From Allium sativum (Eukaryota; Streptophyta; Magnoliopsida; Asparagales; Amaryllidaceae), in assembly GCA_030737875.1 (NCBI GenBank), contig CM060911.1:90292599-90356598 (forward strand): a stretch of 64,000 nt of DNA, in the 5' to 3' direction. Made by a program: the position numbers and the translations under genes. The notes below the pieces were generated by a model, which saw only the letters and a list, made by a program, of their open reading frames with translations, made no database searches and was not told the DNA's origin. Below are positions 24,061 through 35,557 of this stretch, in pieces. Position 1 is the stretch's first letter. Every line of letters starts with the position of its first letter.

Positions 24061-24560
24061 AACTCTCGTTCGAATAAATATATTCGATTGACTCTTTTCA
24101 CTTAACTCTATTCGATTAACCCTTATCAATTAACTCTATTGGACTAACACTATTGGATTAACTCTATTTGACTAACGCTATTGATTTACTCATTTCACTT
24201 AACTCCTTTCGAATAAACTATATTCGATAACTCCTTTTTCTTTCTTCGAATAAACTATATTCGATTAACTCCTTTTACTCTCTAATCGATTAACTAACAT
24301 CGATTAACTTCTTTGCTTTATTCTCTAATCGATTAACTAACATCGATTAACTTCTTTGCTTTAACTCTAATCGATTAACTAACATCGATTAACTCCCCTC
24401 GATGAAACTAACTTCGATACTCCTTTCGATGAAACTAACATCGATTAACTTAACTCGACGAACTTAACTCGACTCACTTATCTTGATAATCTAACTCAAG
24501 TTGATTAACTCCTATCGATATAACTAATATTCAATTTAACTCCATTCGCTTGACTCTAGA
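24061..24560 (-). repeat. Palindromic TCGAATA/ATCGATT array, C left
   Basis: Degenerate 20-40-bp units such as CGATTAACTAACATCGATTA and TCGAATAAACTATATTCGAT. The right LTR counterpart (61665-62190) has one extra AATCGATTAACTAACATCG unit. Confidence 0.8.
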
Positions 24561-24665
24561 TCGCAGCGATCACAATGGTTACGCCTGACTCCCTCAGTAA
24601 ACATCCGACCACCGTAGGCTATTTACAGCCCTGCGAATTACGCTAGCAGTCGTACGAGATGGAAA
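24555..24665. other. GC-balanced unique island inside the C array
   Basis: About 110 bp of mixed composition, starting with the perfect short palindrome GATCGC-A-GCGATC, breaks the AT-rich repeat array. It is conserved in the right LTR (62195-62305) with a few differences and absent from B. No tRNA or known motif recognised. Confidence 0.5.
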
Positions 24666-25080
24666 CTTATCATGAATAACTCTGTTTGACTAACTCTATC
24701 TCAAATAACTATATTTGAATACCCCCTTTTAACTTTATTCGATAACTTCCTTTATTCTATTCGAATAACAAATTCGATTAGCTCCTTTTCGAATAAACTA
24801 TTCATTTATAAAGATTTACTTTTAGTAACGGTTCTTCACTTTACAAATGATTTCCCTTTTTATTTACTTTCGAAATATTTCCTTTTACAAAATCCATTGA
24901 TTTTATAAACTCCCTTTATTTCAATATACATTGAAATAATTCTTTTTACATCCCAGGGTCTTTTATGATATTTAAAATATCGAATAAAAATGATCAACAT
25001 CATTCCAACATCCATAATCCATAACATATTATATAACACATCATATATCACAATATATGAAAATAGTAAAATAAATGTTG

Positions 25081-25100
25081 AGGAATCCAGTTGGATTCCT
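25081..25100 (-). other. 8-bp LTR hairpin (AGGAATCC..GGATTCCT), C left
   Basis: AGGAATCC-AGTT-GGATTCCT. The same stem occurs in F near 19130 (loop GGTT) and in B left near 40982 (loop AGTC). In B right (49072-49091) one arm has a single mismatch. Confidence 0.55.
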
Positions 25101-25304
25101 CCAGCCTGTTTCCCTGCATCACAGATGTTAAACAATATAGATAACATCATTATTAGTTCCATATGATATATTCTGTTAAACAGAATCAATATAGAAATTC
25201 AACTAACTGACTAGCAGTTCAATCAAATAGTCAACACACAGTAAATCAAACAATTTCTAACAGTTCTAAAAATATAACATGAATTTATAAACTGTTCAGA
25301 GTTA

Positions 25305-25319
25305 GTGAGATTTACTCAC
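25305..25319 (-). promoter_or_regulatory. Splice-donor-like hairpin, C left
   Basis: The minus strand reads CCAAT then GTGAGTAAATCTCAC then TAACTCTGA. The arms are GTGAG/CTCAC. The right LTR copy is at 62948-62962. Confidence 0.45.
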
Positions 25320-26741
25320 ATTGGACGATCATCATTAATAACGATAACCATCGCATGATTCGAACGGACAATTTATTTTGAAATAAATTTCTAGACGTGT
25401 TCCAATCCATTCTGAAGCAGTTGTAGTGTATAGCTCAGGTCTGTACGGTCGTAACGGGCCCTGTTTCGCTTGATTCTGATGATAGACATAAAACTCATTA
25501 ACATTTACACAATACGATTTTAATTATACGACTAATTTCCTTAATCTATTTTAAACGTTAACAAATCACTTTACTTTATTTAAATCTAACATGTCGGTTA
25601 ATAGTTTGAACCCATCTGGTTTATTCATCTAGTCTATGTTGCTCGTATTAAACTCCTAGATCTCACTAATCATTAATTATACCATCAATTAATTACTAAA
25701 TTAACAAATCTTTAATTGAACAACAAGAAGATGATTACTTTGTTAGCGGTTCATGACGCTGATACCAGATCCAGATAACAAGTTTTGTTCCTCCTTCTGT
25801 TCATTTGTAAATAGTTCCTTCCCCCACAACAAGACTCCACCGCAGATTCCCCTTCTTCAAAAATCACTCCCTCCAAACATTTTAAACCCAACTTACCAAG
25901 TCTGATTCGAACCAGAAAGTCTCCAGTGTAATGCCATCCTCCAATCCATCCGTTCTCCCCTGCTCGAACAACGGATCCTCACCCTGTTCTTCAAAACAGA
26001 CCCATTTTTTCCTTTCACCTTCTAATGTTACCACAACAGCCGGCCCAATCAAATGAAAGCCCACACCTTTCCCCTTTGAAAAATCTGAACCCGGTAACAC
26101 CAGTTACCCTTCTTCCTCCCAACCAACATACGCTGGCCTCAACACAATATCCCTTCTCCAGGCATTTGATACTCGAACCCGTAACTCAGCATTTGCCAAG
26201 CCTTCGACATGACCGCACTTCTTCTTCTACAAATCTGCGAGTTCGAGCTGCTCCTCCAGTATATAATCACAAACCCTTGCTCCAGGAACCTCGCGTTTTC
26301 AGATAACACACGACCTCCCTGTTCATGTCTTCACAAAACTACAGACTCCTACTGCCTCACGTCAACATAGTATAACGCGCATGCACCCACTGTTCCTCCT
26401 AACCCAACTCCCCCAAAACTTCAAACGTCCGCTCTCAGTACATTCCATACATCAACGTTACCCCCTCGCAATTCACGCCAGTAGCGGAATCCAACTTCAC
26501 AAGCCAATCCCTTCATCACGACTCCGTTCACCCCTCCTCACCTCTCACACAGGTACCACAGTTACACGCATCCATTCATGTTTTAAATTTCCAATAGTGT
26601 TGGCGCCGAGGCTACAGGAACATTGGAACGAGAAAAGAAAAATAGAAGAAGGAGTTGCGTCTTGCGTTGAAGAAGAAAAATAGCGAAGAGGCGGCTGCAT
26701 ATATTTCGTGGAGAATGATTATAGGATTAGGTGTTAGTTGC

Positions 26742-26749
26742 TATTTATA
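26742..26749 (-). promoter_or_regulatory. TATA box of LTR C (left copy)
   Basis: The minus strand reads CATATATATAAATAGC, a good plant TATA box, followed by the family-specific leader. Confidence 0.6.
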
Positions 26750-27502
26750 TATATGAGGATTCCTTAGATTTTCCTTGGACATTTGAAAGCCATGCACTGA
26801 TTTTGGAACCTAGTATTTGTGCGGTTAAAACCAAGGAGCCGTGGACTCCTTTATGTTCATACGTTTTTTTTAAACTTTATAAATGCCTGATCTTCTTTTT
26901 ATGCAACTCTACTCATTTACGGATTTCTATCGACTGAAATAAGCATACTGTTGGGATGAGCAAGGCGCCACGATTCCAAAAATATAATAATACCGGTAGA
27001 TTAAGTCATATTTTGAAACCTCAAAATGTTCATTACAGGGTGCAAAATACTCCAAATAAAAAGTTGCTTATTTATTTAATTAAAAATTATAGTAAAATTC
27101 TAAAAATTAAATTATTGTTATGTCCCAAAAGAACCTTGTCTAAATTCAAACCCGATCTCTAGTTATATCGAATAAACCGATACGGTCGATAAACGATTCT
27201 ATAGCGACTATTTCATAATTTGATTTGGACATACATCAAAATCTACACGATGAAATCCCGTTTTTTCTCTTCTACTAGAAAGATATACTCCACCATCTCC
27301 ACACCTTTCTTGTTTCACAGAAATCCGGTTTAAAACGAATCCTGTACATTCAGTTGAAGTTCGAATTGCCAATTTACGAACTACAGCGCCATTTCGAGCT
27401 CGTTTATAATTATATTATAAATTATACGTTCAACTGTCAACGATTGAATATATTCGTTATTCAGATTCAATTCCAAGCTGAATTAAATATCACAGATGAT
27501 CC

Positions 27503-27507
27503 GGTTC
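27503..27507. repeat. Target site duplication GGTTC, left of A
   Basis: Matches 56584-56588 on the other side of element A. Confidence 0.92.
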
Positions 27508-28394
27508 TGTAATAACCCGAAAATCTGGGCCAGTTTAAAATTTTTATTTTGGCAATTTTAGCGAATTTTGATTATTTAAAATGAATTATTTTAAATAATT
27601 TCGACGAGAAATTTATTTTGAATATAATTTGAACGTATATATTATATACGTCATCGTTAGAATATAAATATCTATATATAGTTATAAATAGAATTGAAAA
27701 TGGCGCGGTAGTTTGATAATTCGATTTCAAACTTCAAATGAATGTACCGGGTGCAAAACAATCCGGATTTTAGTGAAACCAAAAATAATGGAATCTAATA
27801 GTGAATATCTTTCCAACGAATCCGAAGAATCGAGATTTCATTGCGGGAATCAAAAGATATGTCCAGTTGAAATTTCTGAATAGTCGCTATGGAATTCAGG
27901 CCCTTTAAAATGGACATTTTGCAAACGACCTCGGATTTCGACGAAACCAGTTTTGTTGGGTCCGTGATGTCGAGTTATTGCTAGATTCCAAATTTCATAA
28001 TTTTTCGAATCAATATGTGAGCGTGGCAAAGGAAAACGCGTTTGACCAGTTTCAGTTGATTTTAATCGACTGGAAATTTGCCACTTTTCAAACGGTCTCA
28101 GAATTCGACGAAGCTAGTTTTGTTAGGACCGTATCGTCAATACGAAGCTAGAAAATATTTTTCGAGAATTTTTAGAGTTAGTATGCGACCCCGGTAATTT
28201 GAAATGTACGTTTAAAATTCAATATAGTGATTTAAATGTAAATTCAACGGAAACTGATTGTAACTATCGAATCAGCTTGCGATACATATCCCATTGTGTT
28301 CGGAATAGGGGTAAAACGTTAGGGACGACATGCGGTGAGCCTCGTTTTGAAGTCGAAAATAAAAGTTGCTTTTTATGGAAAATTAAATAATAAA

Positions 28395-28740
28395 AAAACC
28401 TTTTCTCCCCCCCCCGTTAACCCGCTCTGGCCCCCCCTCCTCTCCTTTTAATCGAAACAGAAATCAAGAAGAAAAAAAAAAACCTGTCGCTGGCGATTCA
28501 CCGCCGCCGCCCCCCTCTGCCGCCGCTGCCGCTCTTCTTCTTCCTCCTCCTCTTGTCGCTTCTCCTCCTCCAGCCTAGACCCCCACCCCGATCCAAATCC
28601 AACCCAAACCCCGAGCCCTAGCCGCGCCCCCCAACCCGCGTCGCCCCCTATCCCCTCCGACCTGCCACCTCTCCGACGTCAGCACTTCCCCCTTGACCTG
28701 CGCCAGAAGCAAACCCCCTCCCTCTCAAGAACGCTGTAAG
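28395..28740 (+). promoter_or_regulatory. GC/pyrimidine-rich leader-like block with splice donor
   Basis: CT-rich and CCGCCGCC-rich sequence, sharply different in composition from its surroundings, ending at ACGCTGTAAGTTTTTATTT, a strong plant 5' splice-site match at 28737. It resembles the 5' untranslated exon plus intron start of a plant gene. The right LTR copy is at 51335-51610. Origin by capture is inference. Confidence 0.45.
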
Positions 28741-28807
28741 TTTTTATTTTTTTTCTTGGTTCTTATTTTAATTTTAATTTGAAAATCAGTTTTTATATGA
28801 AGTGATA

Positions 28808-28965
28808 AAAATGAGATTTATATATTAGGAAAAAAATGAGATTTATATATTAGGAAAAAAAATGAGATTTATATATTAGGAAAAAAAATGAGATTTATAT
28901 ATTAGGAAAAAAAATGAGATTTATATATTAGAAAAAAATGAGATTTATATATTAGAAAAAAGATT
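28808..28965 (+). repeat. About 25-bp tandem array, 6 copies (8 in the right LTR)
   Basis: Unit ATGAGATTTATATATTAGG plus an A-run. The right LTR copy (51680-51880) has eight units. Further short arrays follow: GAAAAGGCGATATTTTTAAA x5 near 29190-29290 and TATATATTGAATAGCGAA x3 near 29330-29420. Confidence 0.85.
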
Positions 28966-29534
28966 TGATTTTGTTAGGGGAAAGTATGATTTTTATATTC
29001 TTGAAAAGAATTAAAAAATATGATTTTTATATTTTTTTTAAGTATTAAAAATGTAGTCTTTACTATATAGCGATTATAAAAATATGATTTTTATATTTAA
29101 AGTAGTAAAAATATAATCTTTTATATTGTAGAAAGATAAAAATATGATCTTTGCATAGTAGGAACTATAAAAATATAATCTTTATGAAAAGGCGATATTT
29201 TTAAATATGAAAAGGCGATATTTTTAAATATGAAAAGGCGATATTTTTAAATGTGAAAAGGCGATATTTTTAAATGTGAAAAGGCGAAATTTTTAGATGT
29301 AAAAATGCGAAATCTATATTTTTGAAATGGAATTTTATATATTGAATAGCGAAATCAAAATTCGATTTTTATATATTGAATAGCGAAGTAAAAATTCGAT
29401 TTTTATATATTGAATAGCAAAGTAAAAATGTGATTTTTATATAGGTAGTGGATAAGGGCAACGAAATAGACGAAAGAAAAGCACGGTGAAGATTTCCTAC
29501 CCATGAAGAATTGCGTCATTCAGTTTAGCGAAAG

Positions 29535-29551
29535 GGTGAGAACTTCTCACC
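29535..29551 (+). promoter_or_regulatory. Donor-like palindrome of A, left LTR
   Basis: GGTGAGAA-C-TTCTCACC, an 8-bp stem containing a GGTGAG donor-like sequence. The right LTR (52457-52473) reads GGTAAGAA-C-TTCTTACC: both arms changed in the matching pair. Confidence 0.55.
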
Positions 29552-29953
29552 TTTCAATTTCTTTTTCTAGTTATATATATATACTAGGATGCAGACGGTG
29601 CTTAGTAGCACCCGACACCCGTCATCCACAGACCATGGATGGCTTGTTTGTTAAATTGTTTGGTTGTGTAGTTGGTTAGTCTAATTGATTGAAATTTGAA
29701 TTGTTTGGTGAATCGAAATTGATTTGATTGATGTGTGAATGGCGTGGGCCTTCACTAGACCGGGGATAAGGCTAGGCCTCGTCCCGTTTCTAGTATCGTG
29801 CCGTTATGCCGCCGAAATTTTCTAAAATATGTTAGAAAAATAAAAATATCATTTTATTGAATAAATGAACCGAATAGAATATTCATAGGTTGAATAAAAT
29901 GTTTTATCGTTAAGAATATAATTTTTAACGTGAAAGTAAATAAATGAATATTT

Positions 29954-29979
29954 ATAAACAAACCGGACGGTTTGTTTAT
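29954..29979 (+). other. 26-nt hairpin of A, left LTR
   Basis: ATAAACAAACCG-GA-CGGTTTGTTTAT, a perfect 12-bp stem with a 2-nt centre. The right LTR copy at 52876-52901 is identical. The A' copy differs by a compensated pair. Confidence 0.65.
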
Positions 29980-30438
29980 GTACACCTATTTGAATGACAT
30001 TGATTGGGACGATAAATTTTACACATCGCCCAACAGCAGAAATAAAATATGTGTTTGATTGTTTGAAACCCCACACGGGTGTTGGGATGGAATTTGAAGT
30101 TCACTCATCCTGATTGATTAAATATGTCAATCGATTGATTGATAGGCTGTTATAAGCATTAGATATCTATATTTGATGCTTATACGGTGTAGTGCACTTT
30201 GGTTGATGGTTGATTATTTATCGTTGCTATTATATACATGTGTTGTATGAAAATCCATATAATTAACTTTATATGGTAATTGATTGGGCCTCATTCCAAT
30301 CATGAAAATAAAGAATATTTTGATAATAACAAATATTTTGATAATAGGAAATATTTGAAATAGAATATTTGAAAATAGAAATATGTGAAGCAGTGATGAT
30401 CAGATTGACGCCATTTTGACGTGAACGATATTTATATC

Positions 30439-30951
30439 GATTTGAAAACGATTTCGAAATGAATTGAATTGAAAACGATTTCGAAATGAATTGAATTGAA
30501 AACGATTTCGAAATGAATTGAATTGAAAACGATTTCGAAATGAATTGAATTGAAAACGATTTCGAAATGAATTGAATTGAAAACGATTTCGAAATGAATT
30601 GAATTGAAAACGATTTCGAAATGAAATGAATTGAAAACGATTTCGAAATGAATTGAATTGAAAACGATTTCGAAATGAATTGAATTGAAAACGATTTCGA
30701 AATGAATTGAATTGAAAACGATTTCGAAATGAATTGAATTGAAAACGATTTCGAAATGAATTGAATTGAAAATGATTTCGAAATGAATTGAATTGAAAAC
30801 GATTTCGAAATGAATTGAATTGAAAACGATTTCGAAATGAATTGAATTGAAAACGATTTCGAAATGAATTGAATTGAAAACGATTTCGAAATGAATTGAA
30901 TTGAAAACGATTTCGAAATGAATTGAATTGAAAACGATTTCGAAATGAATT
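30439..30951 (-). repeat. 27-bp minisatellite, 19 copies
   Basis: Unit GAATTGAATTGAAAACGATT plus TCGAAAT. Nearly perfect, so minus-strand reading gives an artefactual repeat peptide (NSFRNRFQF). The other LTR has 12 copies and A' has none. Confidence 0.95.
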
Positions 30952-33467
30952 CAAATTGAATTGAAATTTGAATTGAATAGAAATGAATTTTAAAACGAAT
31001 TTATAAAGAAGAATTCAATTTTGATTTGAATTAAAATGGAAGTTGAGATTGCTTTTGAAACGAATATTAAAACTATTTATATAATTCGTTTTAAATAGAA
31101 ATCGACGAAATATATATTATATATATTATATATATAATATAATGGCCTGAATAGAACGCGCCGCGCCGCGGCAGTTCGTGAATTTCGACCATTCATTTCA
31201 AACGGACATTACGGGAGATCCGACCGTCGGATTCTCCTAAAACCGGAACCGTTGGGTTCGTATCGAAAAGAGCTTTCTAACGAATATTAGAAATTTGAAA
31301 TCTAATGGTTGGATTTGGAGTTACGTCCAAATCAAATTTGAAAAAGGTCGCTGTAAGTGCAGTTCGATGGCCATTGATGGAAATCGACTATACGGGCCTT
31401 GATAAAATTATTAAAAATAGTAATAATTTGTGTAAAATCATAAGAAATGATTTAGAAAGGATTGGGATGAAAAACTCCATATTTGAAAGGATAAAAATAG
31501 ATTTTTATCGAAATGAACTAGTTTTGAACTAGAATTATAATTCTATTTATTTTTAAATAAATAAATTGAATTTGAAGAGGGTTTTGAAAATAACCAAAAT
31601 TTCCAATGATTGCATTGGAGTGGATTTGAATCGAAATTGTCTTCGGAATATTTCGATGTTGGAATTCGTGATTATACAGATGTTGTTATGGAAATTTGAA
31701 AGATATATATTTATATCGTTATTTCCAATACGACATTTGTTAGTCGTAGAATTTGATATTGAATATAAGCCGATATATTTTCTATTCAGAGCCTTGTATT
31801 GAATATCAAATGTGATTTTGGGTTTATCGTGAACCGTGTTTTAAATGACACTGATTCTTTAACCCAGTTAACGATTAAAACTAAGTGGAGTTTTAATGAA
31901 TCTTCAATTAGATTGAAAGAATCGAGAATGGAGTATCACCAGTTTTACTCCAGGCGATAGTTAAATCTTTAATTAGATTTGAACATGAAATGGTAATTGA
32001 ATTTACCGATAACACCGTGGTGTTAGATATGAAGTATAACCAGTTTTACTTCATGGGATGAATAGGTTGGAATTGGGAAATAAAATAAATGATTTCTTCG
32101 GTGTGGTTCGCTAATCCCGACTAGTTTGAATTGATATTCAAAGGAGATTAAAGAATAAATTTAAAGAATTTATCTTGGATAAAATTTATGGGAACTTTTC
32201 CCAAAGTATAGGAATATTTGAATAAAAGAATATTCTGAATTGGAATGAGGCGTATGTTGTGTTTGTGTAACACTTTTATAATATATACGCGAGTTATTCA
32301 GAAAGACCGGGTTTATCCCATTCTGAATAACTGATTCGACGTGGTGTCGAAGATGAAGACGGTGGTCGAAGACCGGAAGTCTTCACGTCGTTTGGGTGAT
32401 TACAGATGATCTTGATTGGGCTGTACACCCAAGAGGATGGAAATAGTTGGCGGTCGTCCAGACGTACTTGGAGATGGATGGATATGCGAGGAAAGTGCCT
32501 CCGGTTTCGTTCAGACCTAGAACGGACTTGTAAATGGATGGTGTGTCCGACATTGTATTCCTTTATATTGTATTTGTTGATCTCTGCTAAATATATATTA
32601 GTTTGGCGGCGGAGAATTTATTCTCATGCTTAACGCCCTTCTCTGAGACATATGAGCTCAGAGGTTATATATTGGCAGAAATCAGTGGTACGATATGGAT
32701 TGATAGTGTGGCATACTGAGATGTAGTGATCCAGACTTTTGTTGAAAAGCAAAGTTTGGTGGTTGATGATCAAAGCGCAGCTGATATAGCATGGCTTTGT
32801 GTATAGCGTTGATCCGCGAGCCTCACAGCCCGGAATGGTGGTAAACTGATGGTTTGATCAGTATACATTTTTAGTGTAGTGGATTCGGTCGACCGATATT
32901 GAGCTTCGTGCTCGGAGGGATAGAGTAAGCGGTGTTTTCTCTTGCTGGGACGTAAGCCGCGGTGATACTTGAGTCCCAAAAGTGCAGATGTGCATAGCGG
33001 TGTTTTCTCTCGCTGAGACGTAAGCCGCGGTGATTTGTACTACGCGATCGATCTTTCGAATCAGGAGCCACCATGATGGAAATCCAATTTCCAATACGTG
33101 TATCTCGGCTTTATTTGTAGAGCCTAGTATGGCGACATAGTGGGATGGGGCACTCATGTCGTCTATGATTTATATTTATGATTGAAATTGTTCTTGCACT
33201 ATACACTTATTATAGTATCAAATGATTTGTTTTAAATGTATCAAGCATGTTTGGCTGTTATAAGGTAAAACCCTATCCTCCGGCTTGCGTTGCATTGTGT
33301 GATGGGACCTGGGTCTTATAATAGCTTCATTTTTCGAAAAAGCATCGCGCTGTTTATTCTATGCACTAGTATTCTTGGGAGGAAACCCGTTCCGTGTTAT
33401 ACGGCGTGGTCCCTTGAATTACTCTCTTTTAAAGTAAAGTTTTAAATAACTGTTTTAGTTCTCACAC

Positions 33468-33481
33468 CAGTCACATGACTG
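33468..33481 (+). promoter_or_regulatory. Conserved 3'-LTR hairpin, A left
   Basis: CAGTCA-CA-TGACTG, flanks CTCACAC and ACCTGGAGTTTA. It lies 374 bp before the LTR end. Confidence 0.6.
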
Positions 33482-33819
33482 ACCTGGAGTTTATTGTTTT
33501 AACCTAAACTCTGGGTGCCCTTATTTTCGACACGGGCAGCTAGTAGTTTTGGTTTTGCAGATTTATATTCACAGGATCCTGGTTTATAGCTGGAATGATA
33601 TCCGGAAAGCTTTGTATCCGTATATCTCTTCTAGTTGTGTATTGTATTATTTTCCGCTGCTAGGTATTTAAATGTAATTTAAATCTCTGATATTTCTGTG
33701 TAATATTAATTTATACTCTGTATATTCTTGTAATCTGATGCATTGTTGTAATAACAGTGAAATGTTCTTCTGTTTGTGTTCTGATTTGTCTTGTCCTCAC
33801 AGTAATTCGTTCTTTCTCA

Positions 33820-33831
33820 TCTCTTCGGAGA
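33820..33831 (+). other. Terminal U5 stem-loop with UUCG loop, A left
   Basis: TCTC-TTCG-GAGA, a C(UUCG)G-type cap, which is exceptionally stable in RNA. It is 24 bp before the LTR end and 26 bp before the primer binding site. Same in the right LTR near 56550. Confidence 0.5.
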
Positions 33832-33857
33832 CCGGGGAAGTTTCGGGTCGCTTCATT

Positions 33858-33869
33858 TGGTATCAGAGC
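33858..33869 (+). other. Primer binding site of element A (tRNA-Met)
   Basis: TGGTATCAGAGC two bases after the LTR end CTTCA. It establishes that 27508-33855 is the 5' LTR. Confidence 0.95.
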
Positions 33870-34209
33870 TTTGGTTTACAAAGCTCAGAGAACAAGGCAC
33901 CTTAGAACCAAACGAAAGAATTCATCAGAGATTGGATTAGTAATATCCAATAAGAATGACTCGTTAGAGATGGGATCAGTAGTATCCTAGAACGAGTCAA
34001 AAGAGTGTTATTTTTAAAAAAAAATAAACATTTAAACAAACTTTGTTTTGAAAGTTTAAACCATTTTATACATATTTGAATATTTGTTCTATATTGAATT
34101 TGGACAATCCAATATATAAAGACTTTGCATATACGCCTTGCAAACGTGTATTCGAAGTTTTAATATATTGAATAGATATAGAATCACACTCTAGTCGCCC
34201 GAGGATTAT

Positions 34210-34236
34210 ACTGATGATTGAGATCTCATCATCAGT
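34210..34236 (+). other. Candidate RNA dimerisation hairpin, A
   Basis: Stem ACTGATGAT/ATCATCAGT (9 bp) with loop TGAGATCTC, whose GAGATCTC is self-complementary. B and C carry the same stem with different palindromic loops. It is 340 nt downstream of the primer binding site. Confidence 0.55.
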
Positions 34237-34529
34237 GTTTATGTTCGAGTTTCGAAAGTGAGATATTTATATATTGCCAATTGACTGGTGTGAGAACCAA
34301 ACTAGATAGATTTATTGTTGTGATTTGGCATCAAAAACATGATTTTTAGTATATATATAAAAAAATTATACACCTTTGAAAGTTAAGCAACACATTGATT
34401 GCTAGCTGCGATGATTATTAATTCAACTAATAGAAATACTGGAAAGATATATAAAGCATGAATCAAGATATTTATTAACGAAAAGTAATGCAAACTCTCT
34501 TGATAAAATCCTCAAATATAATGTAGGAG

Positions 34530-34953
34530 ATGGTTCTCTATGGCTTATCTAATGCTGACTTCAGTATGACTCCGAAACAAACAAGGAGGGCCCAACATAA
34601 AGCAGAAAAAGAAAGGGAGTTGAACTTAGGAGCATACGTGGGTGTTTATTGTCATATATGTAGAGAAGAAGGGCATTATGCGGTTCGGTGCCCTGAGAGA
34701 AAGAAAATCAAGGAGAAGGAGATACGAATGGACATAGTTTGTTTTAAGTGCAAAGACACGGGACATTTTGTGGATAAGTGTCCAAACGTTAAGAAAAAAA
34801 TCCATAAAATTGGGAAAAGAAAGGAAGTGCTTCCGATGCAAAGATATAGGGCATCTAGCCCGAAATTGCCCGTTAAAGAAGGGTGATGAGAAATCCAAAG
34901 GAAAGGAGATATCTACTTTGGAAATTATGCAAGGAGGAGGCACGACTTCCTAG
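34530..34953 (+). pseudogene. gag: gag nucleocapsid remnant of element A, three CCHC knuckles
   Basis: The only coding trace in the internal domain. A 118-codon frame from the ATG at 34530 holds two perfect CX2CX4HX4C zinc knuckles, CHICREEGHYAVRC and CFKCKDTGHFVDKC. A third knuckle, CFRCKDIGHLARNC, lies just downstream in the next frame, open from before 34768 to a TAG after 34950. The shift falls after an A7 run near 34792-34799, most simply a one-base indel. Knuckles of this type in retrotransposon Gag bind and package RNA. Matrix, capsid, protease and polymerase are absent, so this cannot mobilise itself. A host zinc-knuckle gene capture is possible but less likely given its position between primer site and purine tract. 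Confidence 0.7.
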
Positions 34954-35212
34954 AAAGTTGGGTTTTAATGTAATGAACTAGCATTTTGGATATATGTATG
35001 GATGTGTATGATGCTTGTATGAACTTAAATATGCTTTTGCTTTAAAAATGTATCGATATTGTATAATATAGCTGGTGTAAGAGGAATGATTGAACTAAGG
35101 CAAATTTAGCACCGCATATTAGAATGGTTTGGAATTTGATTGAAATTGCATGCATATACTTGTACTTACATTGAACAGGTCATAGCATGGAGGCTAGAGC
35201 AGAGAATAAAAT

Positions 35213-35430
35213 TTGTTTGCCCGACAAATAGGTACATGTTTACTACATAGTTTACTGTTTTGTTTGGGTGATGATGATTTTATGAGCCTATTGGCTAGCC
35301 GCTTGACTTTTTCTTTTTCTTTTTGAGATCTGAAGGACCGGGGAAGCTATTTGAAATTCCTCGATGCTCCCATTGCAGGGGAGGTTATGGCGAAATTTTT
35401 CGAAAATTTAGGTTGTTAGCCAAATTTTTG
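35213..35430 (+). other. Conserved 3' internal block, A
   Basis: Contains CCCGACAAATAGGTACATGT, TTATGAGCCTATTGGCTAGC and GAGGTTATGGCGAAATTTTT. Related blocks lie in B (43425-43620) and twice in C (56945-57145, 58195-58375), although the surrounding sequence has diverged. Non-coding. Confidence 0.6.
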
Positions 35431-35544
35431 AAATTTTGAAAATTCTCAGAAACTGAAAAGTTGGAGAACGGAAGCCTGACCGATCATAGAGTTGATTAAT
35501 CAAACCACTTTCGACTTTGTTCCTTTTCGGGGACGAAAAGTTTT

Positions 35545-35556
35545 AAGTGGGGGAGA
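35545..35556 (+). other. Polypurine tract of element A
   Basis: AAGTGGGGGAGA immediately before the right LTR TG at 35558. Preceded by GGGGACGAAAAGTTTT, a pattern shared with B and C. Confidence 0.9.
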
Positions 35557-35557
35557 T

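Larger units (their letters stand above)
22226..27507 (-). mobile_element. 3' LTR of C, left segment (5.28 kb of about 5.46 kb)
   Basis: Begins TGTAACGACCCGG. It holds, from left to right, the terminal stem-loop, the CAGTC hairpin, the palindromic repeat array (24061-24560), an odd unique island (24555-24665), the donor-like hairpin (25305), a roughly 1.4-kb leader (25320-26740), the TATA box (26742) and the conserved 5' block (26960-27420). Open frames in the leader (for example minus 26100-25882, 72 codons, and plus 26025-26306) occur on both strands and have no recognised domain. Confidence 0.9.
27508..33855 (+). mobile_element. 5' LTR of element A (6.35 kb)
   Basis: Order: 5' block with a conserved AATGTACCGGGTGCAAAAC region (27740-27765), pyrimidine- and GC-rich leader-like block (28395-28735), tandem repeats (28808-29300), donor-like hairpin (29535), 26-nt hairpin (29954), 27-bp minisatellite (30439), GC-rich box (31155-31180), blocks shared with A', the CAGTC hairpin (33468) and the terminal stem (33820). 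No gene is recognised. Short open frames mirror repeats or differ in frame between LTR copies. Confidence 0.95.

Noticed and set aside
24555..24665. Possible tRNA or small RNA gene
   Set aside because: No cloverleaf, no A/B box pair that I can identify.
30400..30954. 184-codon minus-strand frame encoding a nine-residue repeat resembling RF-type neuropeptides
   Set aside because: It is a 27-bp minisatellite read in frame; copy number differs between LTRs and there is no promoter or signal peptide context.
32770..33157. Overlapping minus-strand frames of 60-100 codons in A (also 55497-55884)
   Set aside because: Several frames open at once over an internal duplication; antisense, no domain, frames change between copies.
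28464..35557. First reading of 27508-28464 and 35558-36513 as about 1-kb LTRs with a 7-kb interior
   Set aside because: The homology continues past 28464 (to 33855) at 51335-56583; the shorter LTR was an illusion caused by the B insertion.
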